A DNA stretch of 64,000 nt from Acinetobacter guillouiae CIP 63.46 (GTDB lineage Bacteria; Pseudomonadota; Gammaproteobacteria; Pseudomonadales; Moraxellaceae). A program made the translations under genes and the position numbers. How positions within the stretch are numbered: position 1 is the first letter of the stretch; each line of letters starts with the position of its first letter. The notes beneath the pieces are model-generated. The model was not told the origin of the DNA. It saw nothing but the letters and a program-made list of their open reading frames with translations, and did not search any database. Location of the stretch: NCBI RefSeq assembly GCF_000368145.1, contig NZ_KB849286.1:186001-250000 (forward strand). The letters are read 5' to 3'. Shown piece by piece: positions 24,620 through 34,337 of the stretch.

Positions 24620-26008
24620 TTAAAATGATCCAAAATATGTTCCAAGTGTAATCACTCCAATCAACGCAAGTAGTGGAAAAATAACTGCGACCACAAACAT
24701 GTCGTAATAAGACTGTTTATGCGTGAGACCACAAAGTGCAATAATGGTAATTACAGCGCCGTTATGAGGAAGTGAATCTAAAGATCCAGAAGCCATAGAA
24801 GCAACTCTGTGCATCAATTCAGGTGAAATGCCAAATTCATGCGCCAGATTCATATAGGTTTCACCCATCGTATTTAATGCGATACTCAAACCTCCAGACG
24901 CAGAACCTGTAATCCCAGCCAGTACATTGACCAAAATTGCTTCGGAAACCAGCGGATTACTTGGCGCTAAACCAACTAAAAAATCTTTTAAAATGACAAA
25001 ACCCGCTAATGATGCAATAACTGACCCATATCCAACTTCTGAGGCGGTATTAAAAATAGGTAAAAATGAAGAAGAAACACCATTTTGAATACTGTCTCGA
25101 ATATCATTAATCCGTTTCCAATTGAGCGCAATAATGGCAACACATGCGATCACCAATGCTGTAATGATCGACCATAAACCAATCACAGAATTTAGACTGG
25201 TGTGACCAAATTGAGCCGTGGCCAAATATGAAGTATCCATACTTGGAAAAATCACTTTAGATAATATTAAATTCGATAAAATCACCAATACAATCGGGAT
25301 CATTGCAATCAGTAGGCTAGGATCTGAATGGGTTAAAATTTCTTTATGATGTTCAATATGATTACCATAACCTTCGCCTTGTTTTATCGAATGTTCAACT
25401 CTTCTATTCAGCCACCACATCCCCGTGATTAACATAAAAATAGAGGCAATGATGCCAAGTACAGGTGCAGCATATAGATCTGTTTTAAAATATGGCATTG
25501 GAATTGCGTTTTGAATCGCAGGCGTACCAGGCAATGCGGTCATTGTAAAGGTTAATGCACCCAACATAATTGCCGCAGGAATGAGTCGTTTAGGAATAGC
25601 CAATTCTTTAAATAATGCTGAAGCAATTGGAAATACAGCAAAACCCACTACAAAAAGTGAGACACCGCCATAGGTTAAGATTGCACAGGAAATCACAATA
25701 GATAACATCGCGCGATGATGCCCTAAGCGTTCAACAAAAAAAATTGCGATTGTGCGAGCTGATCCACTGTCATCCATGAGTTTGCCAAAGACAGCGCCTA
25801 ACAGAAAAAGTGGAAAATATTTAATGATGTACCCACCTAGACCACTCATAAATACTTGCGAATAAAACCCTAATAATTCATGCGTCATCCCACTCCAAAT
25901 GACCGCAAACAGTGAGAGTACAGGCGCCAAAATAATGACACTAAAACCTTTGTAAGCTAAATACATGAGCAATACCAAGGACACTACTATTCCAAATAGT
26001 CCTATCAT
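24620..26008 (-). CDS. GntP-family hydroxy-acid permease
   Basis: 462 residues from the ATG at 26008, preceded by GGAGTTTAGA. It is a polytopic inner-membrane carrier of the gluconate:H+ symporter family, the branch annotated as D-beta-hydroxybutyrate or gluconate permeases. Typical stretches are GGYIIKYFPLFLLGAVFGKLMDDSGSARTIA, YGGVSLFVVGFAVFPIA, GTPAIQNAIPMPYF and TGSASGGLSIALNTMGETY. It is divergent from the alcohol dehydrogenase-MmsA operon, with palindromes between, and probably imports the hydroxy acid those enzymes break down. The substrate class (short hydroxy acid) follows from family plus neighbours and is inference. Confidence 0.85.
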   Translation of the reverse strand: MIGLFGIVVSLVLLMYLAYKGFSVIILAPVLSLFAVIWSGMTHELLGFYSQVFMSGLGGYIIKYFPLFLLGAVFGKLMDDSGSARTIAIFFVERLGHHRAMLSIVISCAILTYGGVSLFVVGFAVFPIASALFKELAIPKRLIPAAIMLGALTFTMTALPGTPAIQNAIPMPYFKTDLYAAPVLGIIASIFMLITGMWWLNRRVEHSIKQGEGYGNHIEHHKEILTHSDPSLLIAMIPIVLVILSNLILSKVIFPSMDTSYLATAQFGHTSLNSVIGLWSIITALVIACVAIIALNWKRINDIRDSIQNGVSSSFLPIFNTASEVGYGSVIASLAGFVILKDFLVGLAPSNPLVSEAILVNVLAGITGSASGGLSIALNTMGETYMNLAHEFGISPELMHRVASMASGSLDSLPHNGAVITIIALCGLTHKQSYYDMFVVAVIFPLLALIGVITLGTYFGSF

Positions 26009-26035
26009 TCTAAACTCCATTTATTTAATTATATT

Positions 26036-26050
26036 GATACATAATGTATC
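26036..26050. promoter_or_regulatory. Perfect 15-bp palindrome in front of the GntP gene
   Basis: GATACAT-A-ATGTATC lies 27 bp upstream of the GntP start. The half-site GATACAT recurs at 26204-26210 in front of the divergent operon. Likely operator of the nearby IclR-type regulator. Confidence 0.55.
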
Positions 26051-26193
26051 GTTATATATGTATAGCTAATTTTTAATGATGAATCTAGACAAAATTCTTT
26101 TTCACTTTAAAAAACAGATCAAATTATTGTTATTTATCAATAAATAATTTTATTTAAATAAAATTAATAAAAAACCTGTTTACATATAATTTT

Positions 26194-26218
26194 ATATTGA
26201 TACGATACATATCAATAT
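26194..26218. promoter_or_regulatory. Inverted repeat in front of the alcohol dehydrogenase gene
   Basis: ATATTGATA (26194-26202) and TATCAATAT (26210-26218) flank a spacer that contains most of a GATACAT half-site also found near the GntP start. Two related sites, one per divergent promoter, suggest joint control. The rest of the 305-bp intergenic region is AT-rich and otherwise featureless. Confidence 0.5.
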
Positions 26219-26313
26219 ACAAATATTATAAAGCTAATTTACAGCATGCAACTTGGTCTTTTTTTAAATACAAAATGCATGTAAATGGAATGAAACTAAA
26301 ATGGAGTTCGCTT

Positions 26314-27474
26314 ATGTCACATACGATTTTGTTGCCCAGATTTCTTGAAGTCGGAAAAAATGCACGTGAGAAAATTCCGCATATTTTAAAAAGCTTAGGC
26401 TGTAATAAACCACTGATCATCACTGATCAAATGATGGTGAAGTTAGGCTATATCGCGGATATTCAAAAGATTCTTAAACATGAAAATATTGAAGCAGACT
26501 TTTTTGACCAAACCATTCCAGAACCCACCTCAAGTTCTATTGAAGCTGGGGTTCAGTTTATTCAAGCACATCGATATGATTCAATTATCGCTGTGGGTGG
26601 TGGCAGTCCAATTGACAGTGCAAAAGCCATTGGCATCTTAGGTCGCTATGGTGGAAAAATCCGAGATTATAAGTTCCCTAGACAAGTCAATGAACAGGGC
26701 TTACCAATTATTGCCGTTCCAACAACAGCAGGCACAGGTTCTGAAGCAACCAAATTCACGATCATTACTGATGATGAAAGTAATGAAAAAATGCTCTGTG
26801 TCGGTGCTGGCTTTATGCCCATTGCTGCGATTGTGGATTATGAACTAACGTTGAGTTTACCTGCCCGTACCACAGCAGATACGGGTATAGATGCTTTAAC
26901 CCATGCGATTGAAGCCTATACCAGCAAAAAAGCCAATCTATATAGCGATACTCAAGCATTGGAAGCCATGCGCTTAATTGGCCCAAACCTTAAAAAAGTC
27001 TATTTTGATCCAAATGATGAAGCTGCCCGAGAAGCATTGATGCTGGGTGCAACATTGGCTGGTGTGGCTTTTAATAATGCATCTGTTGCCTTAGTTCATG
27101 GCATGAGTCGGCCTATTGGCGCGTTTTTCCATGTCCCGCATGGTTTATCGAATGCCATGTTATTGCCCATGATTATTGAATATTCAATTCCAGCTGAACC
27201 TGAAAAATATGCGAACTGTGCCAAGGCCATGGGGGCAGCGCAGCAAAATGATTCTATTGAATCTGCCAATGCCAAGTTAATTGAAGCATTAAAAGACATT
27301 AATACATCCCTTCAAGTGCCAACTTTAGAAGCTTTTGGAGCAGATAAGCAATATTTTGACGAAGTTGTAAATACTATGGCAGAACAAGCACTTGCTTCAG
27401 GCTCACCAAGTAATAACTCTCGTCTTCCAACCAAAGAAGAAATCGTAAAACTTTATCAGCAATTATGGTCTTAA
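26314..27474 (+). CDS. Iron-containing alcohol dehydrogenase
   Basis: 386 residues from the ATG at 26314, which has GGAG 7 nt upstream; an upstream in-frame ATG at 26197 lacks one and would add a non-family extension. It is a group III Fe-dependent dehydrogenase with the NAD(P) motif GGGSPIDSAKAIG, TTAGTGSEATKF, and metal ligands in DTGIDALTHAIEAY and HGMSRPIGAFFHVPHGLSNAMLLP. It oxidises a primary or secondary hydroxyl with NAD(P)+. Followed after 30 bp by an MmsA-type dehydrogenase, it probably converts a short hydroxy acid to the semialdehyde consumed by that enzyme. Confidence 0.9.
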   Translation: MSHTILLPRFLEVGKNAREKIPHILKSLGCNKPLIITDQMMVKLGYIADIQKILKHENIEADFFDQTIPEPTSSSIEAGVQFIQAHRYDSIIAVGGGSPIDSAKAIGILGRYGGKIRDYKFPRQVNEQGLPIIAVPTTAGTGSEATKFTIITDDESNEKMLCVGAGFMPIAAIVDYELTLSLPARTTADTGIDALTHAIEAYTSKKANLYSDTQALEAMRLIGPNLKKVYFDPNDEAAREALMLGATLAGVAFNNASVALVHGMSRPIGAFFHVPHGLSNAMLLPMIIEYSIPAEPEKYANCAKAMGAAQQNDSIESANAKLIEALKDINTSLQVPTLEAFGADKQYFDEVVNTMAEQALASGSPSNNSRLPTKEEIVKLYQQLWS

Positions 27475-27504
27475 TTTTTAACCAAAATAAATCAGGAGAT
27501 CTCA

Positions 27505-29001
27505 ATGAATACAATCGGGCATTTTATTAATGGACAACTTTCAACAAAAGCGAGTCGTAGCCAAAAAGTATTTAATCCAGCAACAGGTGAATCAAATTCT
27601 CAAGTGGCCATTGCCAGCCAAAAAACGGTACTTGATGCAATAGCAGCAGCAGAAAATGCCTTTCCGGCATGGCGTGATACGCCAGTGATCAAACGTGCGC
27701 GAGTCATGTTTAAGTTTAAAGAGTTGCTGGAAAAAAATGCCGATAAAATCTGTGAGCTGATTGGTTTAGAACACGGTAAAATTTGCCATGATGCAGCTGG
27801 GGAATTACAGCGCGGGATTGAAAATGTTGAATATGCTTGCGGTGCACCCGAATTTTTAAAAGGTGAATTCTCCAAAAATGTTGGACCGAATATTGACTCT
27901 TGGAGTGAATTTCAACCTTTAGGTGTCGTTGCAGGGATTACCCCATTTAACTTTCCTGTGATGGTGCCACTTTGGATGTTCCCAATGGCAATTGTCTGTG
28001 GCAACTGCTTTATTTTAAAACCTTCTGAGCGTGATCCATCTTCAACATTATATATTGCTCAATTATTAAAAGAAGCAGGACTTCCTGATGGTGTCTTTAA
28101 TCTGGTCAATGGCGATAAAGTTGCAGTAGATACACTTTTAAATGATCAGCGTATTCAAGCGGTTAGTTTTGTAGGCTCAACACCAATTGCTGAATATATT
28201 TATAAAACGGCCACAGCTGCCGGCAAACGCTGTCAAGCTTTAGGTGGGGCAAAAAATCACGCCATTATCATGCCCGATGCAGATGTTGATAATGTGGTGA
28301 ATTCCCTCCTTGGTGCTGCTTTTGGTTCCTCAGGTGAACGGTGTATGGCGCTTTCTGTTGCGGTTGCAGTCGGTGACGAAATTGCAGATACCGTCATTGC
28401 TAAACTTCAAAATGAAATCAGTAAATTAAAATTCGGGCATTATGCTGATAAAAATAATGATTTTGGACCTGTGATTACGGCTGAACATAAAGCTAAAGTG
28501 ATTGGTTTTATTGACAGTGCGGAGCAACAAGGTGCAAAAATTGTTGTGGATGGCAGACAAGTAAGCGTTGGCGATTTTCAAAATGGCTTTTTTGTGGGGC
28601 CCACTTTAATTGATCAAGTTACCCCGAATATGCACAGCTACCAGCAGGAAATTTTTGGCCCAGTCTTACAAATTATGCGGGTAGAGTCCATGCAACAAGC
28701 CATGGATCTGATTGATAACCACGAGTATGGTAATGGAACATGCATCTATACCCGTGATGGAGAAGCAGCACGTTATTTTTCTGATCATATTAAAGTAGGT
28801 ATGGTGGGTATCAATGTTCCTTTGCCTGTACCTGTCGCTTATCATAGTTTTGGTGGTTGGAAACGTTCACTCTTTGGCGATTTGTATGCGTATGGTCCAG
28901 ATGGTGTACGTTTTTATACACGTCGAAAAACCATTACTCAACGCTGGCCTTCTGCCAACATCCGAGAAAACAAACAATTTTCAATGCCGACTTTAAATTA
29001 G
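27505..29001 (+). CDS. mmsA: MmsA-type CoA-acylating (methyl)malonate-semialdehyde dehydrogenase
   Basis: 498 residues with CAGGAG before ATG. It belongs to the CoA-acylating branch of the aldehyde dehydrogenase superfamily: GVVAGITPFNFPVMVPLWMFP, KPSERDPSS, FVGSTPIAEYIY, LGGAKNHAIIMPDAD, the catalytic cysteine in SSGERCMALSVAV, and the C-terminal FGGWKRSLFGD and FYTRRKTITQRWP. The known reaction converts methylmalonate or malonate semialdehyde to propionyl- or acetyl-CoA with CO2 release. The valine-pathway partners (MmsB, crotonase, acyl-CoA dehydrogenase) are absent. Here it is paired with an iron alcohol dehydrogenase and a hydroxy-acid carrier, so 3-hydroxypropionate-like or 3-hydroxyisobutyrate-like substrates are plausible. 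Confidence 0.9.
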   Translation: MNTIGHFINGQLSTKASRSQKVFNPATGESNSQVAIASQKTVLDAIAAAENAFPAWRDTPVIKRARVMFKFKELLEKNADKICELIGLEHGKICHDAAGELQRGIENVEYACGAPEFLKGEFSKNVGPNIDSWSEFQPLGVVAGITPFNFPVMVPLWMFPMAIVCGNCFILKPSERDPSSTLYIAQLLKEAGLPDGVFNLVNGDKVAVDTLLNDQRIQAVSFVGSTPIAEYIYKTATAAGKRCQALGGAKNHAIIMPDADVDNVVNSLLGAAFGSSGERCMALSVAVAVGDEIADTVIAKLQNEISKLKFGHYADKNNDFGPVITAEHKAKVIGFIDSAEQQGAKIVVDGRQVSVGDFQNGFFVGPTLIDQVTPNMHSYQQEIFGPVLQIMRVESMQQAMDLIDNHEYGNGTCIYTRDGEAARYFSDHIKVGMVGINVPLPVPVAYHSFGGWKRSLFGDLYAYGPDGVRFYTRRKTITQRWPSANIRENKQFSMPTLN

Positions 29002-29063
29002 GACTATTCAAATTAAGATGGTTCAAATTTAGACTGCTTATTGATAAAGCGGCTCTGACTATG

Positions 29064-29100
29064 TTGGGAAGTATTCAACCCTATCTTGGATACTTCCCAA
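29064..29100 (+). terminator. Intrinsic terminator after mmsA
   Basis: Perfect 11-bp stem TTGGGAAGTAT / ATACTTCCCAA with a 15-nt loop, followed by ATGTTTTG. It lies 63 bp after the stop codon. Confidence 0.8.
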
Positions 29101-29792
29101 ATGTTTTGACATTTAAATTTTAAATTGAGCTTGTAACTTTCTAAACCACATACAAATATTATTTTAATAAAAATATTTTAAATTTAACAAATATTTTAAT
29201 CCTTTAAATACAATTCACCAAATTCAAAATACAAACAGCCCACACTCCTTCTATGCATCATTAAATCAAGAAACCTTTAATTAAAAAAACATACAACAAC
29301 TCAATAATAATATTTAAAAATTTATAAAATCAAACCCTCACATTATAAAAAATTAATTAAAAATTGATTTATTTAAAATAAACTTTAAAACACATTAATA
29401 ATAAAAAACCAATATGATATCAAAAAAAATCTTAAATTTTATTTTTAGGCAACAAACAAATCAACTATAACCATATACTTTATCACACCACAAATAAATC
29501 AATATTCATGTTCAAATAATGACTTATCTAGATCCAAAAAATATAAATCAGAACCATATAAAAAGATAATCATTTTTCCCTCATGTTTAATCCCTTGAAC
29601 CCTATAGCTGATCAAACCATTTATCGACTTTATTTCAATACTATAATGACTCATCAAATTTTTTGCTTTTTTGGGATTTACTTGTCGCAACACATAAACC
29701 AATTGGACAATAATTGTTTTGTTGAAATCAGATCTTTTTTGCGCAATTGCAAATCTACTTATATGATTTTTTTAAAGTTTTATACTCCTCAT
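29101..29792. other. Very AT-rich spacer with one doubtful small ORF
   Basis: About 690 bp, mostly A/T runs. A 67-codon minus-strand frame at 29499-29702 (its tail reads HEGKMIIFLYGSDLYFLDLD) has a protein-like composition but no ribosome-binding site and no recognised family. It may be a degenerate gene or chance. The base composition marks the left edge of the resolvase-like gene and csu region as foreign-looking relative to the mmsA side. Confidence 0.35.
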
Positions 29793-30382
29793 TTACTTTT
29801 CATCACTATTAATGACGTCAGAAGATTTTAAAATTAAACGTTGAATGACTGTTCGAGTAACTGAGTAATGCTTAGCAATTGAATAAACCGTATGGCCTTT
29901 TTTAAACTTATCCAAAGCTTCTTTCTTTTGCTTATCAGTTAAAATCTCAGGACGACCAACACGCTTTTTTGCTTTATTCATAATGCTCTTTTTAGAAAAA
30001 CTAGATTTCTCTTCAAAATCAGAACATAACTTTAAAAAATGCATAAATAATTTCTTAAGATCTCCGACAATTTCATTTTTAGAAAAATCTAAACAGATTA
30101 ATCGAATTTTTTTTTAAAAATCAAGTTTACACTTGAAGCTACTTCGTTAAAGTTACCACCTAATGAATCAATTCCATTGATTAACAATAAATCACCACTT
30201 TCCATCGCATAATTCACTAAATTAATAAATTTATTTCTATATTTTAATGATATACCTGCTTCGACCTCTTCAAAAATCACACGCTTATTTGGTATTTCAT
30301 AACCAGCGTTTGAAATATAGGAGACATAATTACTGTCTTTTATAGACAAATCATCCACTCTAAAATATGCATAGACTCGCAC
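29793..30382 (-). pseudogene. Frameshifted, catalytically degenerate serine resolvase/invertase-like gene
   Basis: Two adjacent minus-strand frames together make one resolvase. The first (30098-30382) is the N-terminal catalytic fold (MRVYAYFRVDD..., SGDLLLINGIDSLGGN). The second, in the -1 frame (29793-30044 from its first ATG), has the linker helix and helix-turn-helix (FEEKSSFSKKS, RVGRPEILTDKQKKEAL, YSIAKHYSVTRTVIQRL). The first ends just after an A9 tract (T9 on the plus strand, 30107-30115). A -1 shift there joins them in one continuous 196-residue reading with IRLICLDFSKNEIVGDL as the missing centre. The catalytic serine (position 10 in gamma-delta) is Asp here, and the LDRLGR arginines are Ser and Gly. 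It may be a dead gene or a DNA-binding regulator. Confidence 0.75.
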
Positions 30383-30748
30383 AACAAATAACCCTCTTAT
30401 AATTAAAACAATTATTATAATCTTATACTAATAAAAAAAACATCTGTTGAAAATTATATTGGTGTTTTAAACACCATTAATGATTTAAAAACATAAAATC
30501 AAAATCATTATAAAAAAATAGCATGATTAATTTAAGCACACGAAATGCAAAAAAAATTATTTAACAAACAAATACAATAAATTAGCGACAAAATAAATAA
30601 TATAATGTAAGAAATTTTTCAAAAAAATAATTATTTACTTCACTGGAATTTAATATAAAAAACCACTTAAATAAATAAAAGAATATAGCTTAGGTATTTT
30701 TAATAGTGTAAATTAATAATTTAATTATATGTATTCTTTTTTATAATT
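30383..30748. other. AT-rich spacer between the resolvase-like gene and csuE
   Basis: About 370 bp of strongly AT-rich DNA. It carries the presumed promoter of the resolvase-like gene, which reads leftwards. No inverted repeats that look like recombination crossover sites were seen here. Confidence 0.45.
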
Positions 30749-30775
30749 AACATCATGATAAAAAATCATGATGTT
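30749..30775 (-). terminator. Terminator of the csu operon
   Basis: Perfect 11-bp stem AACATCATGAT / ATCATGATGTT around a five-base loop, 14 bp after the csuE stop codon on the minus strand. Confidence 0.75.
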
Positions 30776-30789
30776 ATTGTGAGTATCTC

Positions 30790-31809
30790 TTAAAATTCGA
30801 CCTGTACTGTTATAGTATCACTATATTTACCAGCAGGCAGACTCAGTGAATTTGTATCCAGAATTTTTGTTGTGAAGGCATAACCCTGCTGAGTATTGCC
30901 ATCATAAATACCAGGATTTGTAGTCGCAACATCACTCAACCACTGCTCGTTATTTCTTCCCCAGCGTTCTGTGGTTGAGTTTTTATAAATTTCATAACTC
31001 ATATAGTTATTCCCCGTTTCTGACTTCATTGCACGTTGATTGCCATTTTGTGGATAAAGACCATCATTCAGGCTCACTTTATAAGGTGTCTTGACTGAGC
31101 AGCGTATTCCCATAGAGGTTTTCACTGGTGTAAAGGCATCTGCAAAGGCTGCTGTTCCAAAATTCACATCATTGGTCGCAATACGGCAGTCTGGTAAAAC
31201 TTCAATACTCAAATTTAGAGAAGAATCACTACCACTTCCCCAATCAAACCCGAGTCCCAAAAATCCACGATTAAAACCAGGGCTTGAAAAATAAAATCCT
31301 ATTCCAGCTACAGCAATTGCAGGCACAGAATAATACCATTTGACTTTAAATGGTGTTTCAGCTCGGTAAATCCCAGGCGATACAGCTTGTCCAGAATTAA
31401 TCTTTGCATAAAATGGTAACGCACCATTAGGCCCCGTAAAGAAATTGATAATTGTAAAGCTACTCATATCTCTTTCTTGCCCCACATTAATTGGATTACT
31501 ATTGGTATCCAAATAATTCACCGTAAGGCGTTCACCAGTGACACTATTGATATAGTTTATTGGCATCTGATCGACCCGATATTTCAGATAAGTGGTATTT
31601 AAAGCAGCCAAACTAAATCCACTACAGGATAAACCTGCACTGAATTGCGAAGATTGAACTCCATTTTCTGCCAGAGTAATGGAAGGAACCTTACCAATGG
31701 ACACATTGCCACTTGAGTTAACACTACAATCTGCCTGACTCTGAGTTGTAATCAATATTAATCCAGAGAATAATAAACCTGCTGGTATTATTTTTTTTAA
31801 AGTAATCAT
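30790..31809 (-). CDS. csuE: CsuE-like tip adhesin of the Csu pilus
   Basis: 339 residues with a signal peptide (MITLKKIIPAGLLFSGLILITTQSQA) and two SCPU (spore coat protein U) domains. The N-terminal one starts CSVNSSGNVSIGKVPSITL and is the receptor or surface-binding domain; the C-terminal pilin domain starts CRIATNDVNFGTAAF and ends SDTITVQVEF. Two-domain architecture at the end of the operon is typical of CsuE, the hydrophobic-tip adhesin for attachment to abiotic surfaces. Its start overlaps the csuD stop by 4 bp (ATGA). It appears complete. Confidence 0.92.
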   Translation of the reverse strand: MITLKKIIPAGLLFSGLILITTQSQADCSVNSSGNVSIGKVPSITLAENGVQSSQFSAGLSCSGFSLAALNTTYLKYRVDQMPINYINSVTGERLTVNYLDTNSNPINVGQERDMSSFTIINFFTGPNGALPFYAKINSGQAVSPGIYRAETPFKVKWYYSVPAIAVAGIGFYFSSPGFNRGFLGLGFDWGSGSDSSLNLSIEVLPDCRIATNDVNFGTAAFADAFTPVKTSMGIRCSVKTPYKVSLNDGLYPQNGNQRAMKSETGNNYMSYEIYKNSTTERWGRNNEQWLSDVATTNPGIYDGNTQQGYAFTTKILDTNSLSLPAGKYSDTITVQVEF

Positions 31810-34337
31810 GGTTTAGCCACCTCACGACAAACAACCGACTTAATCACTGCAATCTGTTGTTGCGCTTGTTTTAAATCCAACGAAAAGTTTGCTTCACATA
31901 CGCTCTGATCTGGCAGTTGCACTCGAATGGTATTTTCTGCACTCAAATCTTCAAGATAAGCAATCCCGTCCATCCCCACATAACTCGATTCTTGATCCAC
32001 ACGATGTACCACCGCACCTACTGGAATCGCTTGCCCATTGCTTTGTACCAAAGACACATTGGCTGCATAAGACTGTTTGATTGGGAAGCCAATCACCACA
32101 CCTGAACCTCGTTTTGCCGCAATCCGATTTTCAACTTGGGTTGCATTAAAGTTTGAAGGTAAATCGATCGGGTTAATACTGTATTTAGCCGCGTAATACG
32201 GGGTCACTGACGGTACAAATACATAGCCCTTCGCGTTACTCCGCCCCACCAAGCTGTTTTCATAATGCACTGGAACATCTGCAACTTTATTGGTATCAAT
32301 CAAAGCAAACGACTCACCCAATCGATTGGCAGCAAAGACATTACCTGACATCAACACCACCGAACCTGACAGTCCAAACCAATAGTTGTAGTCATTGGCA
32401 CCCGACATGCCGACATCGGTATTAAAATATTGGTTACGGTAGCTGACGCGTGCCTGATTAAAGTCATCACTGTTTTCATTAAAACGTCGAGTTAAATCAA
32501 CACCAACACCACCGTCCAACGGTGCACTACGGTTATAGTTGATATAAGAATAATCACCACTGGATTGTTGGCTATAGCCTAGATTAGCTGTGGATCTGCT
32601 TTTGGAAAATGGAACCGACAGCTGAAATGCAGCACTCCACTCTTTTTCCTCAAAATCCCGGTTGGCACTTAACGATACTGTCGCACCATGCATATAAGAC
32701 GGTAATACCGGTGCCCAAGACAGGTTCATCAGTTTATTTTCAATGTCTCGGCTCTTGGTTCGGATATATGCCACCCCAAAAGTACCCGACTTTTCTGTCG
32801 CAAAATAAGTATTGGCAACCAAACTTTTATGACTGTTGGCTGAAATCAAATCTGTGTATTGCAAGCGTGAAAGATCATAATAATCCTGATCTCGCTGGGT
32901 ATGATTGAGACTAAATCCAAAGCGTTGTTGGCTATAGCTATAACCGAGCGTGTATTGATTTCCCTTGAAGTTTTTATTTCCGTTCAAGTTATTATTTAAC
33001 TGATTAAGCTCTCCATCAGCCCAGCTTTGGGTTGCCGAACCACTTACAACACCAAACCGATTCAACTTAAGCACTGAACCTAGCCCAGCCAACTGAATTG
33101 AATCGGAGAGTTCAACTCGTCCTTCAGCCGTGAGCCAGTCGTTAATCCCGTAACGCGCATCCGCTGAACTGGCAAATTTGCCATATTCAAAGTTCTTGAT
33201 CCCATAATCTTCGCGGATTTGTCCCATAGACACCGAATAATCCAATAACCCCGGTTTAAGCAAAGTATTCGAAATATAAAACGGCACCGAGGTTGCCACC
33301 TGACGGCCAACACTATCTGTGGTGACAATCACCGCCTCGCCTTTACCATTGATAAATGGAACATTATTTAGAATAAAAGGGCCAGATTGTACATCGGTTG
33401 AATTGGCTTTCTGCCCATTAATCAATAAGTCCACGGTGCTCGGTAAGGCCGCTTGTCCTTTAAACTGGGGTAAAGGATAGGTAATCAAATCTGGACGCGT
33501 ACCAAAATTACGCTGTAACTGCAATCCACCTAAACGCACTGAACTTCCCCAAGCGTTTTTACTTCCCGTAATTACATCGCCTGCTAAAAATGAAACTACC
33601 CGGACTGGGTCATCATATTGCCAAGTGGTGTCATAGCGGCGGTAGCCATCATTATCTTGATTTGAGTCGTTTCCAATCCCATCAGATTTAAAATCAGTTT
33701 TGCTATAAACCCCTGAATTTCTCAGTACCCCATAAGGGGAGAAAAAGCGTTGTTCTGTAAAGAGTGTACTGCTATAGCCACCATTCTCTGGGCGGTAGGT
33801 ATAAAAGTCATAGTTATTTAATAAACCAATACCCGACTGCGCTGTTTCAGGTTGATACCAAGAATCCAAACCGCGTATCTGCACCGGCATCCAGCTGGCA
33901 GGAAGATCTAGACTAAAATACTGTTGCGCTGAATTGTACTCATACTTCAATTCGGGAATCTGATTGAGGCTGACCCAATCCAAGGCCTTGCCCAAAAAGC
34001 CTAAAGTAAATACATCCAGATCGGTCAGGTTTTTTTCTGACTGTTGCTGCAGTGCATCCGCAGGCAGCTTAATCTGTAACTCATCCAGTTTCGATTGCTG
34101 GATAAAGTAATGATCACCTTTGACAATGACCGGTATCACTTGTCGCGTCGAATATTGATTGATCACCAAGTCCAGATAGAGCTTAAATAAGCTATTCACT
34201 TCTGAAACATCTCGTGGTGGCGGTGGCAAACCATTTGCATAGACATTGCAGCTCAGCAATGGAATATTCGCAACCAATATCAATGTCAGGCTTTTGCATA
34301 AAAAAGAAGGGGTGTGTAACCCTGATAAATAACCCAT
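31806..34337 (-). CDS. csuD: CsuD outer-membrane usher
   Basis: 843 residues of the archaic chaperone-usher pathway. A signal peptide is followed by an N-terminal chaperone-subunit binding domain (VSEVNSLFKLYLDLVINQYSTRQVIPV), the usher beta-barrel with plug (RFFSPYGVLRNSG, RYDTTWQYDDP, GGLQLQRNFGTRPDLITYPLPQF, DLLINGQKANSTDVQSGPFILNNVPFINGKGEAVIVTTDSVGRQ) and C-terminal periplasmic domains (GSGVVIGFPIK, GMDGIAYLEDLS). It exports and polymerises the Csu subunits. The ATG follows the csuC stop with no gap, preceded by GGAGGGGGG. Length is typical (about 830). Confidence 0.94.
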   Translation of the reverse strand: MGYLSGLHTPSFLCKSLTLILVANIPLLSCNVYANGLPPPPRDVSEVNSLFKLYLDLVINQYSTRQVIPVIVKGDHYFIQQSKLDELQIKLPADALQQQSEKNLTDLDVFTLGFLGKALDWVSLNQIPELKYEYNSAQQYFSLDLPASWMPVQIRGLDSWYQPETAQSGIGLLNNYDFYTYRPENGGYSSTLFTEQRFFSPYGVLRNSGVYSKTDFKSDGIGNDSNQDNDGYRRYDTTWQYDDPVRVVSFLAGDVITGSKNAWGSSVRLGGLQLQRNFGTRPDLITYPLPQFKGQAALPSTVDLLINGQKANSTDVQSGPFILNNVPFINGKGEAVIVTTDSVGRQVATSVPFYISNTLLKPGLLDYSVSMGQIREDYGIKNFEYGKFASSADARYGINDWLTAEGRVELSDSIQLAGLGSVLKLNRFGVVSGSATQSWADGELNQLNNNLNGNKNFKGNQYTLGYSYSQQRFGFSLNHTQRDQDYYDLSRLQYTDLISANSHKSLVANTYFATEKSGTFGVAYIRTKSRDIENKLMNLSWAPVLPSYMHGATVSLSANRDFEEKEWSAAFQLSVPFSKSRSTANLGYSQQSSGDYSYINYNRSAPLDGGVGVDLTRRFNENSDDFNQARVSYRNQYFNTDVGMSGANDYNYWFGLSGSVVLMSGNVFAANRLGESFALIDTNKVADVPVHYENSLVGRSNAKGYVFVPSVTPYYAAKYSINPIDLPSNFNATQVENRIAAKRGSGVVIGFPIKQSYAANVSLVQSNGQAIPVGAVVHRVDQESSYVGMDGIAYLEDLSAENTIRVQLPDQSVCEANFSLDLKQAQQQIAVIKSVVCREVAKP

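Noticed and set aside
29499-29702. 67-codon minus-strand frame in the AT-rich spacer
   Set aside because: No ribosome-binding site and no family match; mentioned in the spacer entry rather than called as a gene.
30383-30789. Possible invertible promoter element beside the resolvase-like gene
   Set aside because: Looked for matching inverted repeats around the csu promoter and resolvase-like gene and found none; csu is also transcribed from the far side.
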